A stretch of 64,000 bases of DNA from Leptospira gomenensis (lineage in GTDB: Bacteria; Spirochaetota; Leptospiria; Leptospirales; Leptospiraceae). Positions 8,509 through 24,258 of the stretch are shown here, piece after piece. The position numbers and the translations under genes were made by a program. The first letter of the stretch is position 1, and each line of letters starts with the position of its first letter. A model generated the notes under the pieces. The model was given only the letters and a program-made list of their open reading frames with translations, ran no database searches and had not been told where the DNA came from. The stretch spans positions 136,001 to 200,000 of the forward strand of contig NZ_RQFA01000037.1 in the NCBI RefSeq assembly GCF_004770155.1, read 5' to 3'.

Positions 8509-9214
8509 TCAGTCGTTTCTATCGACGGTTTCGAAAAGTTTCCGGAAAAGAACCGAATACGCCTCCGCAAGTTCCACATCTTCTTTCCGCGTAATTTTGA
8601 GATTGAACGGATGGGATTCTACGATCGCAGCTTTGACTCCGGCGCTCAACGCCCAAGAACAAAGATCCGTAGGTTCGGAGTTTGTGGAGGAAAAAAGCAA
8701 CTCCTTGACTACGTCTCCGCGAATCCCCTGAGGAGTTTTCATAAACCAAACGTGTTCCCGATCCAAAAGCGAAACCGTTTGTCCATTACGTTCTTCTAAT
8801 ACTGTTTCCGACGTTCTCGCGGCGAGAGTAGCCGCACCGTCCCTACGAACGTTCTCACAAAGAGAATCCAGATCTCGGGCGAGAACGAAAGGTCTCGCGG
8901 CGTCGTGAACCAACACGATATCTTCGTTTTGAAGTTCGAGCGCCGACAAACCGCAAAGCGTGGAAGCGTGTCTGGAATCCCCGCCTTCCACGATACGATC
9001 GTCTTCCCGAAGATACGGAGAACAGATCGTTTCCGTTTTTTCCATCGAATCCTCGTGGGAAACCAACACGATCCGTTTCTGTTTGCCCCAATTCTGAAAT
9101 CGTTTCAGACTATGAAGTAGAATCGGCTCTCCGTTAACTTCCAAAAATTGTTTCGGAACGGAAGCTCCCATTCTTGTACCGGTGCCGCCGGCGAGAATCA
9201 ATACGTGGATTTTT

Positions 9215-9237
<23 letters not shown>
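8509..9237 (-). CDS. ispD: 2-C-methyl-D-erythritol 4-phosphate cytidylyltransferase
   Basis: A 242-residue protein of the usual IspD length. It shows the nucleotidyltransferase signature VLILAGGTGTRMGASVPKQF near residue 13, the VLVHDAARPF block near residue 110, and the C-terminal EDVELAEAY. IspD couples methylerythritol phosphate to CTP in the non-mevalonate isoprenoid pathway in the cytoplasm. Its start overlaps the end of lysA by 23 nt, indicating one transcript. The alternative of a ribitol-phosphate cytidylyltransferase (TarI/IspD-like) cannot be fully excluded from sequence alone. Confidence 0.9.
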
Positions 9238-10483
<1,246 letters not shown>

Positions 10484-10558
10484 AGTGAAACGTACATTTC
10501 TAAATGGTTTTAGAACAGGCTCCGCAAGAGTCCCGTTTTTTTAAAGGCATTTTCCGTC

Positions 10559-11635
<1,077 letters not shown>

Positions 11636-11641
11636 TCGAAT

Positions 11642-14128
<2,487 letters not shown>

Positions 14129-14219
14129 TTCCGAACAAAAATACTTGTCGTTTTGGAATCGGGTACACAAATAGATTTACGGCGCCGTCGGAAGGAATCG
14201 AAAGACGGGGCTGGATTAT

Positions 14220-14642
<423 letters not shown>

Positions 14643-14665
14643 GTCCTTTTTCTTTCTATAGGAAA

Positions 14666-14680
14666 GGCCGCCCAGCGGCC
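14666..14680. repeat. Short GC-rich hairpin after bactofilin
   Basis: GGCCGC, CCA loop, GCGGCC lies 24 nt after the bactofilin stop and 15 nt before the next start. No T-tract follows, so it may lower read-through or stabilise the upstream mRNA; it is not a classical terminator. Confidence 0.45.
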
Positions 14681-14694
14681 GATATTCTTCCTGT

Positions 14695-15813
14695 ATGATC
14701 TTCAAAAAGCCCAGACAGCTGACCGCCGGGAAGGAACTTCTTCGGACGGAAAACTTCACCCTGATCTACCTGGGCGCATTTCACTTTCATTATTCGTTTT
14801 ATTTTCGAGGGAACTTATACCACGGGAATTTGGATCTCCGGAGAAGGAAGTTCCGACTCATTCCGATCGTTGCTTCTTTGGTTTTGTTTCTCGCATTTTT
14901 GGGATTCGGAATGAACCCGAGCAATGCGATGATGGATTCCTCGGGTCATGAGATCACCGAAAACGATTCCGAAGACTTAAAGGCGAAGTCCGGAGACGAA
15001 ACGTTTTTGGAAGAATCGGAAAAGGCCAAACTCACGATTTTGATGGCCAAAGAACTGAAAAATCCTTCCGAGAAGAAAAAACAACTCAAAGTCACCACCT
15101 ATCGCGTCAAACGCAACGAGACTCTGGCGGAAATCGCGACTCGATTCAAGGTTTCCATGGAATCCATCGCCGGTTCCTCCAATATTAAAATCGAAGATAC
15201 TTTGTATCCCGGTCAAATACTGAGTATTCCCAATAAACAAGGGCTTTTGTACAAGATGAAGACGGGGGACACGGTTGCCAAGGTCGCCAGTCTTTATAAG
15301 GTCAATCTCGACGAGATCCTTCTCGAAAACAAACTCGACGATTTGGACATCCTACGTCCGGGACAAAAAGTTTTTTTACCGGGAGCGGTGATTCCCGACC
15401 CGACTCCGAAATGGGTGATCCCGGTCGCTTCCAGAATCGTAACTTCCAATTTCGGATTCAGGACGTTTCCGCGTAGGAAGTTCCACGAAGGTCTGGATTT
15501 AAAGGCATTTTACGAACCGATCGCCGCCGCAAGAAACGGAAAAGTAATCTATGCCGGTTGGATGGGCGGTTATGGAAACGTCGTCGTCATCGAACATACG
15601 GACGATTTCAAAACCTTATACGCGCACAATTCCAAACTTTTCGTTCAAAGAGGGGATTACGTTTTGGCCGGAAAGAAAATCGCGAGATCCGGATCTACGG
15701 GATATTCCTTCGGACCTCACTTGCATTTCGAAGTGATCAAAAACGGACAACCGGTCAATCCTTCCAAATATCTCAAAGGTCTCACGTTCCGCAAAGGTGG
15801 ACCTACCCACTAA
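14695..15813 (+). CDS. LysM / M23 family peptidoglycan endopeptidase
   Basis: A 372-residue protein with a single transmembrane helix at about residues 60-78. It has two LysM modules (YRVKRNETLAEIATRFKVS, and YKMKTGDTVAKVASLYKVN) and a C-terminal M23 metallopeptidase. The zinc ligands are visible: H and D in KFHEGLDL and the HLH in GPHLHFEV, with Tyr/His in TLYAHNSKL. It should cleave peptide cross-links of peptidoglycan in the periplasm. Adjacent bactofilin is a likely spatial partner. The chosen ATG has a poor ribosome site and about 40 unusual residues before the basic RRRKFR stop-transfer side, so an internal start is possible. Confidence 0.9.
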   Translation: MIFKKPRQLTAGKELLRTENFTLIYLGAFHFHYSFYFRGNLYHGNLDLRRRKFRLIPIVASLVLFLAFLGFGMNPSNAMMDSSGHEITENDSEDLKAKSGDETFLEESEKAKLTILMAKELKNPSEKKKQLKVTTYRVKRNETLAEIATRFKVSMESIAGSSNIKIEDTLYPGQILSIPNKQGLLYKMKTGDTVAKVASLYKVNLDEILLENKLDDLDILRPGQKVFLPGAVIPDPTPKWVIPVASRIVTSNFGFRTFPRRKFHEGLDLKAFYEPIAAARNGKVIYAGWMGGYGNVVVIEHTDDFKTLYAHNSKLFVQRGDYVLAGKKIARSGSTGYSFGPHLHFEVIKNGQPVNPSKYLKGLTFRKGGPTH

Positions 15814-15823
15814 AAAATTCTCG

Positions 15824-15973
15824 GTGTGGGAACTCTCACACGAAGTTTCCAAAGTGATGTGGGAATCGCTCGGAGGACAAAAAGGACTCTCGTACGTGCG
15901 CTTTCTTCCGAAAAACGTAGGAACTCCCCGTCTCTCCCAAAGGCTGCCTTCAATCGGAAAACGTAGGAACTCC
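15824..15973. repeat. Cluster of three GTAGGAACTCC-type elements
   Basis: An inverted form (GTGTGGGA, AC, TCTCACAC) lies at 15824-15841. Exact 11-mers lie at 15917-15927 and 15963-15973, both preceded by A-tracts and CG (AAAAACGTAGGAACTCC). They fill most of the 215-nt gap between the M23 gene and the lipoprotein hydrolase. Confidence 0.9.
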
Positions 15974-16028
15974 CAAAATTCTCCCGGATCACACCGGAAT
16001 TTGATTTTCAACGGAAAACGGTCCGACG

Positions 16029-17114
16029 ATGTTTTCCAGAATGAAAAAAGCGATCTTGAGTAACGCGCTCGCCTTGCTCCTATTTCTACTGCCAAACTGC
16101 AAAACACCGACCATCGAAGAACTTCTGGATCGAAGATTCTTAAAAAGTTACGACCAAACCGAAACCCTCAATTTATACTACGCCACCTTACGTGCCACCA
16201 ACGCGAGCGGACAAACCGGTTGTAACGATTCTTATTTTCTTACGACGGGCAATCAAGAACTCAAAACCGGATACTGTATCGTCAACGTTCCCTCCAATCA
16301 TGAAGTCGGAGAACTGCCCGCCGGACTCGGCAATCGGGAGAATTTGTTTCAATTTTTAGGACACAAACCGTTCGAAAACAAGGATCAATTTTTAGAAGAC
16401 CTCAAAAAAGATCCGTTCGACGAAGTTTTGATTTTCGTCCACGGATTTAACGTAAAGTTCGAAGAAGCGATCCTGCGAGCCGGACAAATCCGATACGATC
16501 TGAAATTTCCCGGAAAAATCGTAGTATTCACCTGGCCGGCGGGCAGTGAAGCGGGGCTTTTCAATCAGGTGCTTCTCAAGGGAACCTACGAAAAAAACCT
16601 TTCCGCAGCGAGGAGTTCCCGCACCGAATTTAAGAATTTTCTAAAGTCCATGCAGGACGTGGGAAAAAAAATCCATCTGATCGTCCATTCGATGGGACAT
16701 CAGATCGTACTTCCGACGTTAGGCGAACTTGGCAAAGAGACGAAAACTCCTCTGGTTCAGGAGTTGATTCTCAACGCACCCGACTTCGACTCCGGAGAAT
16801 TCCGACTGATCGCCGATTCTCTCTCCAAAACCGCAAAACGAACCACGTTGTATTGTTCTCCGGGCGACAGCGCCTTAGTCGCCTCGGCCTCCGTAAATCA
16901 GGGAGGAAGACTCGGTTCGTGTATACGGATTCCGGGCATAGACGTAATCAACGTAAATCCGATCGATGCTTCTCTGATTTCCATGGGGCACGGATATTAT
17001 TCTTCCAAACCGATTCTCACCGATATCTATCAAATCCTTTTGGGAGTGAAGGCGGAAAAACGTCTTTTTATCAAAAAATCCTCCGGAAACGAAAATTACG
17101 TTCTGCGCAACTGA
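16029..17114 (+). CDS. Lipoprotein alpha/beta hydrolase (DUF900-like)
   Basis: A 361-residue protein with a signal peptide ending in the lipobox LLPNC at about residue 22. The catalytic domain is an alpha/beta hydrolase of the DUF900 kind: the oxyanion region LIFVHGFNVKFEEA, VFTWPAGSEA, the nucleophile elbow HLIVHSMGHQIV, an acid after LILNAPDFD, and a C-terminal His in SMGHGYYSS. The protein is probably anchored to the periplasmic face of a membrane. The substrate is unknown; lipase or esterase activity is a reasonable inference. An alternative ATG lies 12 nt downstream. Confidence 0.8.
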   Translation: MFSRMKKAILSNALALLLFLLPNCKTPTIEELLDRRFLKSYDQTETLNLYYATLRATNASGQTGCNDSYFLTTGNQELKTGYCIVNVPSNHEVGELPAGLGNRENLFQFLGHKPFENKDQFLEDLKKDPFDEVLIFVHGFNVKFEEAILRAGQIRYDLKFPGKIVVFTWPAGSEAGLFNQVLLKGTYEKNLSAARSSRTEFKNFLKSMQDVGKKIHLIVHSMGHQIVLPTLGELGKETKTPLVQELILNAPDFDSGEFRLIADSLSKTAKRTTLYCSPGDSALVASASVNQGGRLGSCIRIPGIDVINVNPIDASLISMGHGYYSSKPILTDIYQILLGVKAEKRLFIKKSSGNENYVLRN

Positions 17115-17442
17115 TTCTTTCGAGGCGGAATCGGGACAAATCTTCCGACCAAAAAAAAGAACGAATCCGGAAACGTTTTGCGTCGGAGGAATTCGCCGAA
17201 CCGAAACGAAGTTCGAGTTGGATTCGACAGCGATTTCGAATCGAATCGAATCGAATCGAATCGAAAAAGAGCCCGAACATTCGGCGAAAAACCTCTCCTT
17301 TTTTCTTTTCGGGAGAGGAACCGAAGAAAAAGTGGGAGGAGGATTCTAAATTTTTCTTCACAGAAAAAACACAATTCCACCACGACTTTTTCCGTTTTTT
17401 GACAAATTAACTTGTTGAATTCGCGGTTATTCTTAGTAAGTA
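17115..17442. other. Intergenic region upstream of the sensor hybrid
   Basis: About 330 nt with no recognisable gene. It contains the TCGAA microsatellite and, next to the following gene, an AT-rich promoter-like stretch (TTGACAAATTAACTTGTTGAATT near 17399). TTGACA occurs at 17399-17404. Confidence 0.5.
17236..17265 (+). repeat. Pentanucleotide microsatellite (TCGAA)x6
   Basis: Six perfect head-to-tail TCGAA units in the leader or promoter region of the response regulator-kinase gene, about 180 nt before its start. Slipped-strand changes in copy number could alter promoter spacing or a leader structure. Confidence 0.95.
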
Positions 17443-18822
<1,380 letters not shown>

Positions 18823-18825
18823 AAC

Positions 18826-19115
18826 GTAGGAACTCCTCAGAATAAAAATCGGGAAACCGGAGGACAAGGCTTTCCGAACGGGACGGATCGACAGTGATGG
18901 TCGGTCGTATAATTGGAAACGGACCGGGGAACGATGTGGGAACTCCCTCCTTTCTTCCGCCTAGTATTCCGAACGCAAAATATCTCGGTCCCCCCTTTCC
19001 AGTTTATCTTCCCTTGAATACGATCGAAGTTTGTAGGAACTGATACCATCCACCGTCCTTCCCGCGAAATCCATCCAAGCCAATCGTTTGATTCCCGAAA
19101 GAACGCGGGAACTCC
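18826..19115. repeat. Cluster of four GTAGGAACTCC-type elements
   Basis: An exact 11-mer lies at 18826-18836, directly after the kinase stop. GTGGGAACTCC lies at 18937-18947, a truncated GTAGGAACT at 19033-19041, and GCGGGAACTCCC at 19106-19116. Two of them lie within the small ORF annotated at 18961-19212. Confidence 0.85.
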
Positions 19116-19212
19116 CACCCCCGCTCTCTTCAAAACGATCGACCTTTCGCAACAGCTCCTTCCATTCTTCTTTCGGATGGGGATGCCGAATTTTTTCCCA
19201 ACTGACAATCAT
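18961..19212 (-). CDS. Small Fur-box-linked hypothetical protein
   Basis: An 83-residue ORF starting at an ATG preceded by GAGGA at an 8-nt spacing. The frame continues further upstream but would run through the Fur-box palindrome. The protein begins MIVSWEKIRHPHPKEEWKEL, is charged, and has no membrane segment, signal peptide or family I recognise. Its middle carries the repeat element as a Gly/Ser stretch. The Fur-like box ends about 15 nt before the start codon, so iron-responsive control is plausible. It may instead be a remnant of a gene or a leader peptide; confidence is limited by the short length and the repeat content. Confidence 0.45.
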   Translation of the reverse strand: MIVSWEKIRHPHPKEEWKELLRKVDRFEESGGGSSRVLSGIKRLAWMDFAGRTVDGISSYKLRSYSREDKLERGDRDILRSEY

Positions 19213-19226
19213 AGACAAATCCTCAA

Positions 19227-19250
19227 GATAATGAGAATCATTCTCATAAT
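19227..19250. promoter_or_regulatory. Fur-box-like palindrome
   Basis: GATAATGAGAATCATTCTC matches the E. coli 19-bp Fur consensus (GATAATGATAATCATTATC) at 17 of 19 positions and contains the 7-1-7 repeat TGAGAAT-C-ATTCTCA. It lies between a small minus-strand ORF and the plus-strand crotonase gene (about 75 nt upstream of its start), so it could control either or both. Confidence 0.75.
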
Positions 19251-19324
19251 TAAAAAATTTGTCCATCCTTTCTTTCAATTAGGAATGACTTGTAAGATTT
19301 TTTTTTGTTCCCAGACTGACCGAG

Positions 19325-20152
19325 ATGAAAACCCATTTCGAATTTTTTGAAATCGTAGAACGTCCGGAAGATCACACCGCAATCCTGTACCTCAATCGCC
19401 CCGAAAAACGGAACGCAATGAACTGGCCTTTTTGGAGGGATTTGCCCGACGCGATCGCCGAAATCAACGCCAATCCGCGGATTCACGCGTTCATCATCGC
19501 TGCTCGGGGAAAATCATTTTCCACCGGACTCGATCTCGAATCTTTTTTTCAGGAATTCGGCGCCGTCGTCCAAGCGCCTCTCGGAGACGATCGAAGAAAA
19601 TTCTTCGACCTCATACTCAGAATGCAAAAAGGAATCAACGCGGTCTATGATTCCCCGAAACCGTCCATCGCCGCAGTACAAAAACATTGTATCGGAGGAG
19701 GACTGGATCTAATCTCCGCATGCGACATCCGTTATGCGACCGTGGATGCGTCAATTTCTCTGCGGGAAGCCAAAGTGGCAATCGTCGCGGATATGGGTTC
19801 CATCAATCGCCTCCCCGCAATCATCGGACAGGGACATACAAGGGAACTTGCCCTAACCGGAAAAGACATAGACGGCCTCGAGGCGGAGAGGATCGGACTC
19901 GTCACAAAAGTATTTCAAACCGAAGAAGAGATGATGCAAACCGCGATCGCGACCGCAAAGGAAATAGCGGAAAATCCGAAACTTGTCGTTTCCGGAATCA
20001 AAGACGTAATGCGCTACGCGGAAGGAAAAACGTTAGAGGCTGGATTGAACTACGTTGCCCTTTGGAATTCGAGCTTTTTAGATTCCGCCGATTTCAGAGG
20101 AGCGCTTCAATCCTTCAAAGAACGCAAGCGCCCGATCTATAACCAAAACTGA
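19325..20152 (+). CDS. Enoyl-CoA hydratase/isomerase (crotonase) family protein
   Basis: A 275-residue protein with the crotonase fold: LNRPEKRNAMNWPFW near residue 20, the oxyanion-hole segments RGKSFSTGLDLESF and QKHCIGGGLDLISACDIRYA, and GSINRLPAIIGQGHTRELALTG. An Asp in VADMGSINRLP replaces the Glu of hydratases and resembles the delta3,5-delta2,4-dienoyl-CoA isomerase group, so isomerisation of unsaturated fatty acyl-CoA in beta-oxidation is more likely than simple hydration (inference). Leptospires live on long-chain fatty acids, which fits. It lies downstream of a Fur-like box. The next gene on the minus strand ends 2 nt away. Confidence 0.88.
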   Translation: MKTHFEFFEIVERPEDHTAILYLNRPEKRNAMNWPFWRDLPDAIAEINANPRIHAFIIAARGKSFSTGLDLESFFQEFGAVVQAPLGDDRRKFFDLILRMQKGINAVYDSPKPSIAAVQKHCIGGGLDLISACDIRYATVDASISLREAKVAIVADMGSINRLPAIIGQGHTRELALTGKDIDGLEAERIGLVTKVFQTEEEMMQTAIATAKEIAENPKLVVSGIKDVMRYAEGKTLEAGLNYVALWNSSFLDSADFRGALQSFKERKRPIYNQN

Positions 20153-20154
20153 AA

Positions 20155-20334
20155 TTACGCGTAGGTATCGAGAAGCCGGCTGCCTGCGCTGACCTTCTCG
20201 TCCAAAAGTTTGTTTTCCACCAAGTAACGAAGCATCTTTTTGGTGTCTTCGTTTTGCGTTTGAAAAATTTCCTTCGGCATGTTGGCCACTCTTTCCAAAA
20301 GTAAACTCTGGTTTGCGGTTCCGTTGATATTCAT
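20155..20334 (-). CDS. Small conserved-looking 59-residue protein
   Basis: A 59-codon ORF with an excellent ribosome site (GGAGGGCAAAG before ATG). It encodes MNINGTANQSLLLERVANMP and ends RLLDTYA. The sequence is amphipathic and helical, with no signal peptide, membrane segment or cysteine. It resembles in layout the small motility or anti-sigma-like proteins that start with a short polar head, but I cannot assign it to a family. It is convergent with the crotonase gene (2-nt gap), and its promoter would lie in the short AT-rich space before the TPR gene. Codon use matches neighbouring genes. Confidence 0.7.
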   Translation of the reverse strand: MNINGTANQSLLLERVANMPKEIFQTQNEDTKKMLRYLVENKLLDEKVSAGSRLLDTYA

Positions 20335-20401
20335 TCTTTGCCCTCCGGTGAGGATTTCGGGTTTTTCTTTCTTTTTCCCCCGATTCTATTCTCGGTTGAT
20401 A

Positions 20402-20435
<34 letters not shown>

Positions 20436-20448
20436 CCCTGTCCAAACT

Positions 20449-21297
<849 letters not shown>

Positions 21298-21482
21298 ATC
21301 TTTTATCCGATATCCGCAACGCGCGCCTTTTCATTTTTCCTTTGCCCGGTTTTCGCAACGAGGAGAATGACGGACTTAGTCCCTTTGTTCCAACTCGCCG
21401 ATTCCGGACGGAGTATCGTATCCTCGGTTTCGAATCGTACCGACTCGACGAGGACCCGCAAGAACGTACCGCCTAACCTCGA

Positions 21483-21932
21483 TTACACTTTTAAGAAATA
21501 ATGAAGAAAGGAATCGTCCTTGGTAAAGCCGAAATCTTCGTAAATCTTGCGAGCGATCGTATTGGAAGCCGCCGTCTCCAACGCGATTCCCCGAAATCCT
21601 TCCTTTTTGGAGAATCCGATCACGTGTTCTATGATTTTTTTGGCGACGTTGCGTCCTCTTGCCGAAGGAGATACGTAAAGGTCGTTGAGAATCAGCACCT
21701 TACACATACTCAATGAGGAAAACGTAAAGTAGCATTGCGCGAATCCGACGATCTCCCCTTTTTCGTCGCGCGCCGCACACAGATGGGAATCCCCGGCTTG
21801 CATCCGTTGAAGAACGTAATTTTTTTCGGATTCGGGTTCGGCTTCCTTGCCGTAGAATTTTCTGTATTCCCCGAAAAGACGGGCAATATCCGTAAGATCC
21901 TCTATACGGGCGATTTCAACCTTGATTTCCAT
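21483..21932 (-). CDS. GNAT family N-acetyltransferase
   Basis: A 149-residue protein of the GCN5-related acetyltransferase fold. It has the beta4-alpha3 acetyl-CoA pyrophosphate loop LYVSPSARGRNVAKKIIEHV, preceded by the strand MCKVLILNDL and followed by ALETAASNTIARKIYEDFGF. These features resemble small-molecule or amino-acid acetyltransferases, but the substrate is not readable. The upstream space is very AT-rich (21990-22040), fitting a promoter. Confidence 0.9.
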   Translation of the reverse strand: MEIKVEIARIEDLTDIARLFGEYRKFYGKEAEPESEKNYVLQRMQAGDSHLCAARDEKGEIVGFAQCYFTFSSLSMCKVLILNDLYVSPSARGRNVAKKIIEHVIGFSKKEGFRGIALETAASNTIARKIYEDFGFTKDDSFLHYFLKV

Positions 21933-22107
21933 CCATTTTCCTTTTGATCGTTCGACCGGAAATTCCGCCTAAAAAACGGAAAAAACCGAAATAATATCAT
22001 ACTATTTTAAAATTATAATATACTAAAATATAAGGAAAATAATCCGGCCGCAGAGGAGCGCGGAGAAAACACATAGACGACGGCGTGTCCGCCGCCAAGA
22101 CAAAACA

Positions 22108-23430
22108 TCATTGGGGAATTTTAGGCCCCAACTCCAGGATCAATTGTTCCTCCGGAACCGTAAGATCGATCTTATCTATTTTGTCCGGAATTCTTCCCGA
22201 CAACACGTCCTCGGTAAGATTTTTGATCTTCGCTAAGATAGTTTCGTCGGTACAATTGGAGATAGAGACGATATTCGGAAGATCCCTTCCCCAGGAAAAA
22301 CGGATGCCCGGACTTTCTACGAAAAAGGATTCGGTGATTCCGTCCCCTTCCTTATCTATCATCGTAAAAACCGTGGAATCTCCGGTGACCACGATCGCCT
22401 TTTTTCCCTTTTTGACCTTGTCCGCTTTGACCCGAGTGTTGGTCATCTCCCGGTTCCATAAATAATAGTATAATTTTCTAATTTGCGAATCTATCAAACG
22501 ATCTCTCGCCGTTTTATAGAGTTCGCCGTATTTTTTTCCGACCTCTTCTTCTCCGCGCATTTGTCCGTCCTGTTCGCGGGGTGTGGCGGAATGGAGATAA
22601 AAATCCGGAACGCCGTTTATTGAGTTGGTATAAAAAGGCTGATCCTTGCGGTCCCCCGGATAAGGGTTGTTAGTCGATCCCGGGTTTTTCAGGAATCCGA
22701 GCAGAAATTCCTTCCTCTCGTTCACTTTTTTCCTGAGCTCTTCGACACGAAAGCGCATCGCACTCGTTTTCGGCGAATCCTTTCCGTAAAAACGTTCCGA
22801 TCGTTCCAATTCGCCGGAGGCGGTCCTTTCCGCGGAATAAGTTTTGAGAAGTTCCTCGTCGTATTTGAGAAGAAGATCCGACTCCTTAGATCGTTTGAGC
22901 GGTTCTAAGGAAGCCTGTTTCGCCTCATCTTTGTTAGGCGGAGTTCCGTCCGGAGAATTTTGCGGGGATTGAGGCGAAGAACCGGACTGCGAAGAGGAAC
23001 CCGGACTTTGCGGTACTACGCTCCGCTCCGATGCCGGGAGACGAAAGTATTCGGTCTCCAATTCCTTCAAACGCGCGTAATTGGAGATTTTAGCGAGATA
23101 TTCTTTTTCCTTTTCACGAACCGAACTCGGATCGTCGTAACCGTCCTTCAGCAAAGTAAGTTGACCTTTGTAGATGATCAGCAAGGTGGCCTCCGACGAA
23201 TCCCGGTTCGGGTTCCGATCGGGAAGCGCTTTTCCATCCTTGTCCACGAGTTGGATGAAGTGAAACGCCAACCGATCCGTTCGAAAATCGGTGACGTTTT
23301 GGATATCCGGAGAAATCTGAAGATCGGCGATCGACCAAAGGCTTCCACCGAACAAGGATAATACGACTATGAGAACGAGGATCGTTCCGCCTTTCGCCGC
23401 AAACGGCGGTTTCCAAAAATCGGATTTCAT
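22108..23430 (-). CDS. Hypothetical membrane-anchored protein with coiled-coil linker
   Basis: A 440-residue protein I do not recognise. It has one N-terminal membrane helix (about residues 15-35, GTILVLIVVLSLFGGSLWSI) and a large predicted periplasmic part. This includes a Ser/Pro/Gln-rich linker at about 150-175, a charged helical region (about 185-260) and a C-terminal mixed region with a single cysteine. It is last in a five-gene minus-strand cluster with an amidase and a GerMN-like protein, so a cell-envelope role is plausible. No catalytic motif is evident. Confidence 0.75.
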   Translation of the reverse strand: MKSDFWKPPFAAKGGTILVLIVVLSLFGGSLWSIADLQISPDIQNVTDFRTDRLAFHFIQLVDKDGKALPDRNPNRDSSEATLLIIYKGQLTLLKDGYDDPSSVREKEKEYLAKISNYARLKELETEYFRLPASERSVVPQSPGSSSQSGSSPQSPQNSPDGTPPNKDEAKQASLEPLKRSKESDLLLKYDEELLKTYSAERTASGELERSERFYGKDSPKTSAMRFRVEELRKKVNERKEFLLGFLKNPGSTNNPYPGDRKDQPFYTNSINGVPDFYLHSATPREQDGQMRGEEEVGKKYGELYKTARDRLIDSQIRKLYYYLWNREMTNTRVKADKVKKGKKAIVVTGDSTVFTMIDKEGDGITESFFVESPGIRFSWGRDLPNIVSISNCTDETILAKIKNLTEDVLSGRIPDKIDKIDLTVPEEQLILELGPKIPQ

Positions 23431-23472
23431 CTTGTTTTTAATATCGGCGGAATGACGCCGTAAAAACAGAAA

Positions 23473-24258
23473 TCAGTTTCTTTTATGTTGTGAAACGAGA
23501 GAATATTCCATTCCCGGAATGGTTTCGGAAGAACCGTCGAGTTTATACTCCACGCTTTGAACATCCTGAAAATTCTCGAAAATCGTCTTTTCTAAGGCCA
23601 AAAAGGTGGAATCCAATAACGCCATTTTTTTACGGACGATTTCCTTCTGTTTTTGTTCTTCGGTCATTTGTTGTCCGTACGTATAATCGATTCTAAACTT
23701 CATCCCGGACACGATTTCCTGAAGGGTGGATTTTCTCAGATCGAGAATCAATCCGTTTCCTCGTTTCCAAACCGCTTTCACGGCATATTGGATTTCCGGA
23801 AGACGTTTTAGATTTTTATAATGTTCTCCCTTTCCACTTTCCACGGTTTTATCGAAATAGGAGGACTCGCCGATTTCTCCGATCAGAGTAAGGGTTTTAT
23901 GACGGTATTCGTCTCCTTCCCAAAGGACTTTTCTGCGAACGGGGAATACGTTCCGTTCTCCGTCCGAACCGTAGATCGTGATTTCCGTTCTAGGATCCCT
24001 GTTGGCGACTTCGTATAAAGAAAACGGAATCAGGGTTATAAAAGGATTGTGACCTGCGAGTATAAACGAAGTAAAAAATAATACGACACCGATCCAGGAA
24101 TACGTCAAAAAAACCGTCTTACGGGAAACCCCGTCTTCCGTGGCGGTTCGGAACAACCATTGGTAACCGAGATTGATTTTTACTCCGACGAGTTTGAGGG
24201 TTTCCCAAATCGAATCCCGGATTGCGATCGTCGATTCCTTAATTTTTTGCCAATTCAT
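23473..24258 (-). CDS. Membrane protein with possible GerMN-like domain
   Basis: A 261-residue protein with one membrane helix at about residues 50-72 and an extracytoplasmic C-terminal domain. The order of segments is reminiscent of GerMN/spore-germination-type domains found beside amidases: a strand with IYGSDGERNVFPVRRKV, then a turn, then GNGLILDLRKSTLQEIV in the place of the family's VDLS motif. The similarity is weak. Its start overlaps the amidase end by 20 nt, which supports a joint envelope function. The last part is helical and charged. Confidence 0.65.
   Translation of the reverse strand: MNWQKIKESTIAIRDSIWETLKLVGVKINLGYQWLFRTATEDGVSRKTVFLTYSWIGVVLFFTSFILAGHNPFITLIPFSLYEVANRDPRTEITIYGSDGERNVFPVRRKVLWEGDEYRHKTLTLIGEIGESSYFDKTVESGKGEHYKNLKRLPEIQYAVKAVWKRGNGLILDLRKSTLQEIVSGMKFRIDYTYGQQMTEEQKQKEIVRKKMALLDSTFLALEKTIFENFQDVQSVEYKLDGSSETIPGMEYSLVSQHKRN

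Noticed and set aside
17115..17410. Frames on both strands across the TCGAA microsatellite
   Set aside because: Composition follows the repeat; no ribosome site or motif.
18837..19208. A 123-codon minus-strand frame overlapping the Fur-box small ORF
   Set aside because: No ribosome site, unnatural residue composition and crosses several repeat elements; the 83-residue frame is better.
22000..22040. AT-rich inverted-looking stretch upstream of the GNAT gene
   Set aside because: It is low complexity and fits promoter DNA; no specific operator can be claimed.
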